In this document: positions 1-6,806 of the stretch, in pieces
Position numbering within the stretch: position 1 is the first letter of the stretch
How the letters are laid out: every line of letters starts with the position of its first letter
Assembly (NCBI GenBank): GCA_050299695.1
Contig: JBNKWI010000004.1
Span: 34,715-98,714 of the forward strand
Direction of reading: 5' to 3'
From: Ovoidimarina sp050299695
Lineage (GTDB): Bacteria > Pseudomonadota > Alphaproteobacteria > Rhodobacterales > Rhodobacteraceae
Length of the DNA: 64,000 nucleotides
Program-made: the position numbers and the translations under genes
Notes under the pieces: generated by a model
What the model was told of the DNA's origin: nothing
Databases searched by the model: none
What the model saw: the letters and a program-made list of their open reading frames with translations, nothing else

Positions 1-12
1 CAGGGAATTACG

Positions 13-918
13 ATGGCGAACGCACAGAGCTATACCAATCTTCCGGCCCCGAGCCCCGAACAGGGACTGAACCGGTATCTCCAGGAGATCCGGAAGTTCC
101 CGATGCTGGAGCCCGAGGAAGAATACATGCTCGCGAAGAGCTGGGTGGACCACGGCGATACCGAGGCGGCGCACAAGATGGTGACGTCGCACCTCCGGCT
201 CGCGGCCAAGATCGCGATGGGCTATCGCGGCTACGGCCTGCCGCAGGCCGAGGTGATCTCGGAGGCGAATGTCGGCCTGATGCAGGCGGTGAAGCGGTTC
301 GATCCCGAGAAGGGGTTCCGGCTCGCGACCTATGCGATGTGGTGGATCCGGGCCTCGATCCAGGAATATATCCTGCGGTCCTGGAGCCTGGTGAAACTCG
401 GCACGACCTCGGCGCAGAAGAAGCTGTTCTTCAACCTCAGGAAGGCGAAGGCGCGGATCGGTGCGCTGGAAGAGGGCGACCTTCGGCCCGAGCACGTGGA
501 GAAAATCGCAACCGATCTCGGCGTGTCCGAGGACGAGGTGATCTCGATGAACCGCCGGCTTTCGGGTGGCGACGCCTCGCTCAATGCGACGATTTCGTCG
601 GATGGCGAGGGGGCCGCACAGTGGCAGGACTGGCTCGAGGACGAGGATGCCGACCAGGCGGCGGATTACGAGGCGCGGGACGAGCTCGACGCGCGCCGCG
701 CGCTTCTGGCCGAGGCGATGGACGTGCTGAACGACCGGGAGAAGGACATCCTCGTGCAGCGGCGGCTCCAGGACAATCCGGTGACGCTGGAGGATCTTTC
801 CGGCGTCTATGACGTGAGCCGCGAGCGGATCCGGCAGATCGAGGTCCGGGCCTTCGAGAAGCTGCAGAAGCGGATGACCCAGCTCGCCCGGGAAAAGGGC
901 CTGATGTCGGTGGCTTAG
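13..918 (+). CDS. rpoH: RNA polymerase sigma factor RpoH (heat-shock sigma-32)
   Basis: This sigma factor directs RNA polymerase to heat-shock and stress promoters. The 301-residue length fits the RpoH family. Region 2 carries the -10 binding and melting helix around residues 107-124 (YAMWWIRASIQEYILRSW). The RpoH box that separates this family from RpoD reads QKKLFFNLRK at residues 135-144. Region 4 carries a helix-turn-helix near residues 255-280 ending in SRERIRQIEVRA, the -35 recognition helix. The ATG at 13 follows an AGGGA ribosome site; the promoter lies outside the window. Its stop overlaps the stop of the convergent next gene by four bases. Many Rhodobacteraceae carry two rpoH paralogues, and I cannot tell which one this is. 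Confidence 0.95.
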   Translation: MANAQSYTNLPAPSPEQGLNRYLQEIRKFPMLEPEEEYMLAKSWVDHGDTEAAHKMVTSHLRLAAKIAMGYRGYGLPQAEVISEANVGLMQAVKRFDPEKGFRLATYAMWWIRASIQEYILRSWSLVKLGTTSAQKKLFFNLRKAKARIGALEEGDLRPEHVEKIATDLGVSEDEVISMNRRLSGGDASLNATISSDGEGAAQWQDWLEDEDADQAADYEARDELDARRALLAEAMDVLNDREKDILVQRRLQDNPVTLEDLSGVYDVSRERIRQIEVRAFEKLQKRMTQLAREKGLMSVA

Positions 919-1325
919 GCCACCGGCTTCGCCTGACGTCTCCTGAGCCATAGCGCTGCGCCCGCGGCGAGGATCGAGGCCGCGTGGAACCACACCAGGC
1001 GGTCGAGCCGCGCCTGTTGCGCGCCGGTGGGCAGGAACGCGGGCGGAACGTCGAGCACCCAGTCCCTGAAGACCGTGTAGAGCAGGATCTGCCCGAGCGC
1101 GGCGATCCAGAGGAGCACCACACCCATGGGCGGGCGGAAGACCAGCGCCCCCGCCACGGCGAGGCCGAGGGGCAGATAGACCATGTCGAGAACCTGCCAG
1201 CGGAGCGGCGCGGCGGCCCAGTCGAAGCCGGTCTGCCCGGCCATCGTGAGGCCGCGCAGGACCGCCCCGTGGCCGTAGAAGAGGGCGAGCACGGCAAGGA
1301 TCATCGTGGAGAGGATGCGGCGCAT
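915..1325 (-). CDS. Small four-helix membrane protein, unknown function
   Basis: A 136-residue protein with four hydrophobic stretches: roughly residues 5-25, 42-62, 66-86 and 110-128. It ends in the basic tail RRRQAKPVA, so it is most likely an inner-membrane protein. I chose the ATG at 1325 because the 23 residues encoded upstream of it are basic and not membrane-like, although the ribosome site there is weak. It converges on rpoH, the two stop codons overlapping by four bases, so little room is left for a terminator. I do not recognise the family and there is no catalytic motif to suggest a job. Confidence 0.7.
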   Translation of the reverse strand: MRRILSTMILAVLALFYGHGAVLRGLTMAGQTGFDWAAAPLRWQVLDMVYLPLGLAVAGALVFRPPMGVVLLWIAALGQILLYTVFRDWVLDVPPAFLPTGAQQARLDRLVWFHAASILAAGAALWLRRRQAKPVA

Positions 1326-1443
1326 GAACAACTTTAGCTTGTGTGTGCGTCGGGCGGCAAGCCGCCGAAGCCGCGAGAGAAAACCGGTTTCCAAAGGGCG
1401 TGGCAGCGTCTAGCTTCGGGGCCTTGTGGGGAGGGCTTTGACC

Positions 1444-2418
1444 ATGCAGGACACCGTACGCTGGGGCATTCTGGGGGCCGCGAATTTCGCGCGCGAGCAC
1501 ATGGCGCCGGCGATCCACGCCGCCAAGGGGGCCGCGCTGGCCGGGATCGCGACATCGGATCCGGCCAAGGCCGCCCCGTTCCAGGCCTTCGCGCCCGATC
1601 TGAAGGTCTATGGCGACTATGACGCGCTCCTTGCCGATCCGGCGATCGACGCGGTCTATCTGCCCTTGCCGAACCACCTGCACGTGGAGTGGACCAAGAA
1701 GGTGCTCGCGGCCGGGAAACCGGTGCTGTGCGAAAAGCCGATCGCCATGTCGGCGGGCGAGATCGACGGGCTAATCGCGGCGCGGGATGCGACCGGACTG
1801 CTGGCCGCGGAGGCCTACATGATCGTTCACCACCCGCAATGGCAGCGGGCGCGGGCACTCTATCGCGAGGGCGCGATCGGCGAGCTGGTGCTGGTGGACG
1901 CGGTGTTCTCCTACGACAATTCGGGTGACCCGGGGAATATCCGCAACCGGCCGGAAACCGGCGGCGGGTCGCTGCCGGATATCGGCGTCTACACCATCGG
2001 TTCGGCGCGGTTCGTGACCGGCGAGGAGCCCGTGACGGTGGACGCGACGATCAGGCGCGAGAACGGCGTCGACGTGTTCTCGCATATCACGGCGGATTTC
2101 CCGTCGTTCCGTTATTCCTCGATCACGTCCATGCGGATGCATCCCAGGCAGTTCGTCGCTTTCCATGGGCGCGAGGGCGTGATGACCCTGACCGCGCCGT
2201 TCAATGCAAACGTGTTCGGCGAGGCGCGGCTCGAGCTGCACCGGGGCGGCGGGGCCGGGGCCTCGGTCACGGTCGAGCGCTGGCCCGGCGTGAACCAATA
2301 CGTGCTGCAGGTCGAGGCCTTCGGACGCTCGCTGCGCGAGGGGGTCGCCTACCCCTGGACGCTGGAGGATGCGAAAGGGACCCAAGCCGTGATCGACGCG
2401 GCGCTGGCGGCCGGCTGA
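1444..2418 (+). CDS. Gfo/Idh/MocA family NAD(P)-dependent oxidoreductase
   Basis: A cytoplasmic dehydrogenase or dehydratase-like enzyme acting on a sugar or polyol. The nucleotide-binding fold opens at residues 8-16 (GILGAANFA) and the family signature Glu-Lys-Pro sits at residues 97-99 (LCEKPIAMS), where the lysine normally takes part in catalysis. The C-terminal alpha/beta substrate domain follows from about residue 125. The ATG at 1444 is preferred over an in-frame GTG at 1426 because it has a GGGAGGG ribosome site just upstream and begins two residues before the first beta strand. The 324-residue length is typical. The substrate cannot be read from sequence, and neighbouring genes do not name a pathway. 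Confidence 0.88.
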   Translation: MQDTVRWGILGAANFAREHMAPAIHAAKGAALAGIATSDPAKAAPFQAFAPDLKVYGDYDALLADPAIDAVYLPLPNHLHVEWTKKVLAAGKPVLCEKPIAMSAGEIDGLIAARDATGLLAAEAYMIVHHPQWQRARALYREGAIGELVLVDAVFSYDNSGDPGNIRNRPETGGGSLPDIGVYTIGSARFVTGEEPVTVDATIRRENGVDVFSHITADFPSFRYSSITSMRMHPRQFVAFHGREGVMTLTAPFNANVFGEARLELHRGGGAGASVTVERWPGVNQYVLQVEAFGRSLREGVAYPWTLEDAKGTQAVIDAALAAG

Positions 2419-2806
2419 CCGTTCAACGGGTGGCAACGGTCCGCTCACCGCGATCACATTTTCGTGTGCTCGAGAATCGCTGCGCCGCCGAAACCACGGT
2501 ACTTCGACGCCAAGGCGGGGCTGAGATAAGCTACTGAGATTATTAATTTAACGATGCCTTGCGGCGCTGCGGCGCCCGGGCGCTTCCCGCCCTCTGTGGC
2601 GGGAACAACACGACGGCGCCGCGCCTTCGTTCTGTGAACTACATCGCAGATTACAACGCCGATTGGTGCGAATATGTGGACGGATCAGGCGAAAATCGCC
2701 GGACCGTTTCAATGGGTGGCACATGGCAAATACGAAGAAGAATCCGTCCTGCAGCGGCGAGAGCCGCCTTGGTCAGGCCACCGGTACTTTTAGAAAGTGT
2801 GTTCAG
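2419..2806. other. Intergenic region with hairpin and AT-rich stretch
   Basis: This 388-base gap separates the oxidoreductase from the small exported protein. It holds an AT-rich patch at about 2536-2556 in an otherwise GC-rich background, which may be a promoter for the downstream gene, and a perfect hairpin at 2584-2605. Short open frames run through it (for example from 2559 and 2663), but they lack a convincing ribosome site or composition, so I do not call a gene. Confidence 0.5.
2584..2605. repeat. Perfect 8-bp hairpin
   Basis: TTCCCGCC at 2584-2591 pairs exactly with GGCGGGAA at 2598-2605 around a six-base loop (CTCTGT). No T-run follows on either strand, so it is not a classical terminator. 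It could be an RNA processing site or a small palindromic repeat. Confidence 0.5.
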
Positions 2807-3289
2807 ATGACAAATTTCAAAAGCGCCTTGACGGCGATCGTTCTCATTTCCGCCTCGAGCACCGCCTATGCCGGCGGCTATGAAACCGCCTATGCGGATC
2901 CGGTCGTGACCGCGCCCGCCGGGGTGGCGGGCATCAGCGTCCGCACCTGCTCGGACGAGCCGGGACTTCGCCGGAACTGCCACGACGGCGACCGGCGCCG
3001 TGTCTCGGTGACCCGGTCGGCCCCGCCGCCGAGCGACAAGCCGGAGGACAAGCCGACCGATACGTCCTCGGAGGAACCGAAGGATCACGCCTCTAGCGAT
3101 TGCCCGTCCTGCGACGAATGGCGTACCGAATACGAGCGGAAGAAGGCGGAAAAGCCCTGGCTCAACAATCCGAAATGGTCGGCCGACAAGCCCTTCAAGA
3201 AGCGCGAGCGCACTGGCAAGAGCATGTGGGAGAAGTGCATCGGCGACAAGCGGGCCGCCCAGAAGGAAGCCCACGACGACCGCAGTTGA
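2807..3289 (+). CDS. Small exported protein, Cys- and Lys-rich, unknown function
   Basis: A 160-residue protein opening with a Sec signal peptide (residues 1-22, cleavage likely after TAYA). The mature part begins GGYETAYADPVV and then has a charged, proline-rich low-complexity stretch. Four cysteines in two spaced groups (near SVRTCSDE and DCPSCDEW) would allow disulphides or metal binding, and the C-terminal third is strongly basic. I chose the ATG at 2807 because the signal peptide starts there, although the ribosome site is poor and the open frame continues upstream. It is followed by a strong hairpin terminator, so it is probably expressed alone. I do not recognise the family. Confidence 0.65.
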   Translation: MTNFKSALTAIVLISASSTAYAGGYETAYADPVVTAPAGVAGISVRTCSDEPGLRRNCHDGDRRRVSVTRSAPPPSDKPEDKPTDTSSEEPKDHASSDCPSCDEWRTEYERKKAEKPWLNNPKWSADKPFKKRERTGKSMWEKCIGDKRAAQKEAHDDRS

Positions 3290-3312
3290 TGCGCGGACCT
3301 TCCGCCGTTGAG

Positions 3313-3343
3313 GCCGCCCCTTGATCGGGGCGGCTTTGTCGTT
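3313..3343 (+). terminator. Rho-independent terminator
   Basis: GCCGCCCC at 3313-3320 pairs perfectly with GGGGCGGC at 3327-3334 across a TTGATC loop, and is followed by TTTGTCGTTT. It lies 24 bases after the exported-protein stop codon and just before the 3' end of the convergent binding-protein gene. The T-rich side shows that it works for the rightward gene. Confidence 0.75.
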
Positions 3344-3351
3344 TCAGGTGG

Positions 3352-4401
3352 TCAGAACCCGGCCTTGATCTTCTCGAACTCGGCGACCATCTGCTCGCGC
3401 AGGCGGTTGTCCATCGGGAGTTGCGCCAGGATCGGCGCGTCGACCTGGCCGAGGCCGGCGGCATCGAGATCTTCCGTGGAATAGACCTTCATCGCCTCGG
3501 TATTGGAGTGCCCGTAGCCCCATTCGCCGACGATATAGTCCGCGACCGGCTGGCCGAGCCACTGGTTGACGAAGTAATGCGCCTTCTCCTCCGAGCCCGG
3601 CCCGTCGACGAGGTTGACATAGCCGCATTGCCAGTAGGAGGAGCCCTCCTCGGCCTCACGCTGGAACCCGATATTGTAGCCTTCGCCGTTCATCGTCGCG
3701 GGCGTTTCCGACCAGGCCCAGGCGATCAGCACTTCGCCGGTGCCCATGAGCTGGGCGAGTTCCGACCCGTCGGTCCAGTAGGCGCGGACATTCGGATGCA
3801 CCTCGCGAAGCCAGGCGGAGGCCTTCTCGAAATCCTCCTGGGTGGCTTTGGTCCAGTCGTCGAGGCCGGTCGCCAGGTAGGCGAGTGCGTAGATGTCGTC
3901 TACGTTGTCTGGGAGCGCGATCCGGCCGGCCCATTTCGGGTCCTTGAAGACCTGGAGGCTCTTGACGTCCTCCACGGTCACCTTGTCGGCGTTGTAGGCG
4001 ATCGCTGTGGTGCCGAAATCCGCCGGGATGAAGTAGACCTTGTCGCCGTCGGTGAAGACCGGGTCGGTGCGGAAGCGTTCGTTGATGTACTGGTAGTTGG
4101 GAACCTTGGAGATGTCCCAGGGTTCGATGAGCCCGGCCTGGCGCCATTTGTCGACGGATTGCGAGCAGGGATGCGCCACATCCGCCCGGAACCCCGAGCG
4201 GAGCTTCTGGAACGCCTCCTCCTCGTCGCCGAAGAAGGTGTAGGTTGGGCCCTCGCCGTATTTCGCGGCGTAGTCCTGCCAGTAGCCGTCTTCCTCGAAG
4301 CCGGACCAGTCGAAGATCAGAAGTTCGGAATCCTGTGCGGCGGCGGCGCCAGCCATGAGGGCCAGGGCGGTCGCGCCGAGCAGGCGTGTGGTGATGGTCA
4401 T
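3352..4401 (-). CDS. PotD-like periplasmic binding protein of an ABC transporter (orphan)
   Basis: A 349-residue periplasmic solute-binding protein of the spermidine/putrescine family. It has a signal peptide (residues 1-22, ending GAAAAQ) and then SELLIFDWSGFEEDGYWQDY, the usual opening strand of PotD-like proteins. Further family-like stretches are FIPADFGTTAIAYNADKV and LIAWAWSETPATMN. The ATG at 4401 was chosen because the signal peptide begins there and a GGGAGAGA ribosome site precedes it; the frame is open further upstream without a site. No permease or ATPase gene is adjacent, so the partner transporter must lie elsewhere or the protein serves as an accessory receptor. The ligand, probably a polyamine or similar cation, is inferred from family only. 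Confidence 0.85.
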   Translation of the reverse strand: MTITTRLLGATALALMAGAAAAQDSELLIFDWSGFEEDGYWQDYAAKYGEGPTYTFFGDEEEAFQKLRSGFRADVAHPCSQSVDKWRQAGLIEPWDISKVPNYQYINERFRTDPVFTDGDKVYFIPADFGTTAIAYNADKVTVEDVKSLQVFKDPKWAGRIALPDNVDDIYALAYLATGLDDWTKATQEDFEKASAWLREVHPNVRAYWTDGSELAQLMGTGEVLIAWAWSETPATMNGEGYNIGFQREAEEGSSYWQCGYVNLVDGPGSEEKAHYFVNQWLGQPVADYIVGEWGYGHSNTEAMKVYSTEDLDAAGLGQVDAPILAQLPMDNRLREQMVAEFEKIKAGF

Positions 4402-4660
4402 GGTGTCTCTCCCGGAGCAGATGTCCGCCGCGGATGCTATGAGCATAGTGGAAAGCCATCAAGAGACAGTGCCGCCGGGTCAGGGCGCAGCCTTGGAAAG
4501 CTGACCGCGGCACCGCGTCCGGGCAGAAGATGGACTCCCGGCGATCGCGAGTCGACGGGCTTCGACCGGGCCATCTGGAGATCCAGGAGGAACCCGTGGG
4601 CGACGCACAAGCGTGGGCGGTGACCGCCTTACGCGTGAAGGCGATGGAACTCCCGGACCG

Positions 4661-5041
4661 TCACCAGAACTCGTCCGCCGAGTCGTGGTGCGCCTGATGG
4701 CCCTCCAGCAGTCGCGAGGCCAGGCTGTCGAGGCGAACGGCAGCCAAGAGACGGCCGCGAGGGACACGGAGGTCCCCCGCATGCTCACCGAGTTCGATAT
4801 GCAGATCGGCGAGGCCGCGAAGGACCTGCGCGATCCGGTCGAGTTCCTGCAGGGCCATGGTCGTTTCGCGACACGGATGGATCCGTCCGGATTCGACGAG
4901 CGAGCCGAGCTGATCCTGAAGCCAGTCCGCGGCCGACGCGAGATCGTGGCACGTTGCACCGCTCCGTCGCAGGACACCTGCGACCGCCTCCGCCGTATCT
5001 GGATCCGACGAAGGCAGCTGGATCGGTGCGATCTCTGTCAC
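4661..5041 (-). CDS. Hypothetical protein at the end of the chemotaxis operon
   Basis: A 126-residue, probably helical cytoplasmic protein with no signal peptide or membrane segment. It starts with GTG at 5041, sharing GTGA with the stop of the upstream cheY, so it is translationally coupled as the last gene of the operon. The middle is rich in Leu, Arg and Asp with a possible amphipathic helix (MALQELDRIAQVLRGLADLH). The N-terminal segment about residues 10-50 resembles a degenerate receiver or phosphatase helix, but that is a guess. I do not recognise the family. Position suggests a chemotaxis accessory such as a CheY-binding protein or phosphatase, which is inference from context. Confidence 0.65.
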   Translation of the reverse strand: MTEIAPIQLPSSDPDTAEAVAGVLRRSGATCHDLASAADWLQDQLGSLVESGRIHPCRETTMALQELDRIAQVLRGLADLHIELGEHAGDLRVPRGRLLAAVRLDSLASRLLEGHQAHHDSADEFW

Positions 5042-5424
5042 AGCCTGCCGACGATCGCTTCGATGGCGGTCTTGAGGTCGGCCGGCTGGAATGGCTTTGC
5101 GATGTAGTTGTTCATGCGAAGGCTGCGGCCGCGTTCGATGATTTCCTTGTCGGCGCGTCCCGTGATCAGCAGGAAGCCGATGCCGGCGGTCTTGGCACCT
5201 TGCCGCAGAGATTGCAGGAGCTGGAGCCCGTCCATTCCGGGCATGTTGAAGTCCGAGATCACCAGATGTACCGGCGACCGCGCCACGCTTTCGAGGGCGC
5301 TTGGGCCGTCGGCGGCCGTGGAAACGTGGCTGACACCCATTGCGTCGAGCGCCTGGGTGATCAGGCCGCGACTGGTTGACATGTCATCGACGACGAGAAC
5401 ACGAAGCTGATCTCTGAGTGCCAT
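5038..5424 (-). CDS. cheY: CheY-type single-domain response regulator (second copy)
   Basis: A 128-residue stand-alone receiver domain. It has the acidic pair Asp13-Asp14, the phospho-acceptor Asp58 in VISDFNMPGMDG, the switch Thr88 and the invariant Lys110 (YIAKPF). It would accept phosphate from CheA and either bind the flagellar motor switch or act as a phosphate sink. It starts 9 bases after the cheR stop and its own stop overlaps the start of the next small gene, so it belongs to the che operon. Two CheY proteins in one operon are common in alphaproteobacteria, where one often drains phosphate from the other. Which role this copy plays cannot be read from sequence. Confidence 0.92.
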   Translation of the reverse strand: MALRDQLRVLVVDDMSTSRGLITQALDAMGVSHVSTAADGPSALESVARSPVHLVISDFNMPGMDGLQLLQSLRQGAKTAGIGFLLITGRADKEIIERGRSLRMNNYIAKPFQPADLKTAIEAIVGRL

Positions 5425-5433
5425 TGGGAACCC

Positions 5434-6321
5434 CTAGTACTTTGATTTTTCGGTACCGGCACGCCGGCGATATGTCGTGACGCCGACAGTATCGAACCCG
5501 ATCTTGCCCGGGTCGTGGATCCGCTCGGAATGCCCGAGGAAGAACCATCCCCCCGGCATCAGGGCAGAGTGGAACCGCGGCCAGAGCGCCGCCTGCGTTT
5601 CCTCGGAGAAGTAGATCACAACGTTTCTGCAGAAGATGGCGTCGAAGCCGCCGCGCATGGGCCATTGGGCCATCAGGTTGAGCTGCCGGAAGCTTACGAG
5701 ACTGCGGATGCGATCCTTGGCCGAAAACCACTCACCGTCCTCACCGCGGGACCGATCGAAGTATCGCGCGAGCAGCGCCTCGGGAATCGACTGCACCTGA
5801 CGGTCGTCGTATTGACCGGCCTTCGCCGCAGCCAGCACCTTGAGGTCGATGTCGGACGCGAGGATCTTGACGTCGTGTGTGTCGATCTTGTTGTCGGCCT
5901 CGAGGAGCGTCATCGCGATCGAGTAGGGTTCCTGGCCTGTCGAGCAACCCGCTGACCAGATTCTGATCCGCCCGCCCTGACGCGCGCGCTCCAGGAGCCC
6001 GGGAAGAACCTTTTCCCGAAGCGCGGCGAAGTGATGGTCCTCGCGGAAGAAATGCGAGACGTTCGTCGTCAGGGCCGAGACCATCTGCTCGAGTTCGGTG
6101 GCGCCGTCGGGGCCTTCGACATGGTCGAGATACTGGTCGAATGTCGGAATGCCGGTCACCTTGAGGCGCCGGGCCAGGCGCGACTGCACCATCGTCCGCT
6201 TGCTGTCCGGGATCGAGAGGCCGGCAGCCGCCAGTGCGATCTTCGTGACACGCACGAACGCCGCGGTGTCGAGCACCGCGATCGAGGCGTCCCGCGCCGG
6301 TATCCCGCCCAGAGAGCTCAC
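5434..6321 (-). CDS. cheR: Chemotaxis receptor methyltransferase CheR
   Basis: CheR methylates glutamates on chemoreceptors using S-adenosylmethionine, the slow arm of adaptation. The 295-residue protein has the N-terminal all-helical CheR domain (about residues 20-80) and then the SAM-binding domain with IRIWSAGCSTGQEPYSIAM near residues 119-137 and FDAIFCRNVVIYF near residue 225. The start at 6321 overlaps the cheW stop by four bases. No cheB methylesterase gene sits anywhere in this window, which is unusual because the two normally work as a pair; it may be encoded elsewhere. Confidence 0.94.
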   Translation of the reverse strand: MSSLGGIPARDASIAVLDTAAFVRVTKIALAAAGLSIPDSKRTMVQSRLARRLKVTGIPTFDQYLDHVEGPDGATELEQMVSALTTNVSHFFREDHHFAALREKVLPGLLERARQGGRIRIWSAGCSTGQEPYSIAMTLLEADNKIDTHDVKILASDIDLKVLAAAKAGQYDDRQVQSIPEALLARYFDRSRGEDGEWFSAKDRIRSLVSFRQLNLMAQWPMRGGFDAIFCRNVVIYFSEETQAALWPRFHSALMPGGWFFLGHSERIHDPGKIGFDTVGVTTYRRRAGTEKSKY

Positions 6322-6797
6322 GCAGCGACGTCCGTCGTGGTCGGGACGACCTGGGGAAGGTCGAGGATGCGGATCATTCGGCCTTCGACGATGGTGAGCG
6401 CCCGCACGAAGCTGTGGCCGCGGTCGGCCGACATTTCGGGCGGCGGCTGCAGCTGGCTTTGCGGGATCGACAGGATGTCGGACACCGCGTCGACACGAAG
6501 GCCGACGGTGCGGCCGCCGATGTCCACGACGATGATCACGTTCCGCTCTGTCGGCTCCTCTGCCGGGAGGCCGAGCCGCATCGCGAGATCCACCACCGGG
6601 AGGACAGCGCCGCGCAGGTTGATCACGCCGCGCACGTAGGGAGGCGAATGCGGCAGCGAGGTGGCGCGGGTCCAGCCGCGGATCTCGCGGACCGACATGA
6701 TTTCGACGGAATACTCGCTTTCGCCGACGCGGAACGAGAGGAGTTCGACTTCGTCGGTCTGGACGGGCGTGTCGGTTTCGGTTTTGACCGGGTCCAT
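6318..6797 (-). CDS. cheW: Chemotaxis coupling protein CheW
   Basis: CheW is the small adaptor linking chemoreceptors to the CheA kinase in the membrane-associated array. The 159-residue length is typical. The motif LPHSPPYVRGVINLRGAVLP at about residues 49-68 is the conserved receptor/CheA-binding loop, followed by VVDLAMRLGLP. It lies nine bases downstream of cheA and overlaps cheR by four bases, so it is firmly within the operon. The N-terminal 15 residues are acidic and unrelated to the core fold. Confidence 0.95.
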   Translation of the reverse strand: MDPVKTETDTPVQTDEVELLSFRVGESEYSVEIMSVREIRGWTRATSLPHSPPYVRGVINLRGAVLPVVDLAMRLGLPAEEPTERNVIIVVDIGGRTVGLRVDAVSDILSIPQSQLQPPPEMSADRGHSFVRALTIVEGRMIRILDLPQVVPTTTDVAA

Positions 6798-6806
6798 GGG
6801 GCTCTC

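Noticed and set aside
4616..4628. Palindrome GGCGGT-G-ACCGCC after the chemotaxis operon
   Set aside because: It is short, with no T-run on the operon's strand; too weak to call a terminator.
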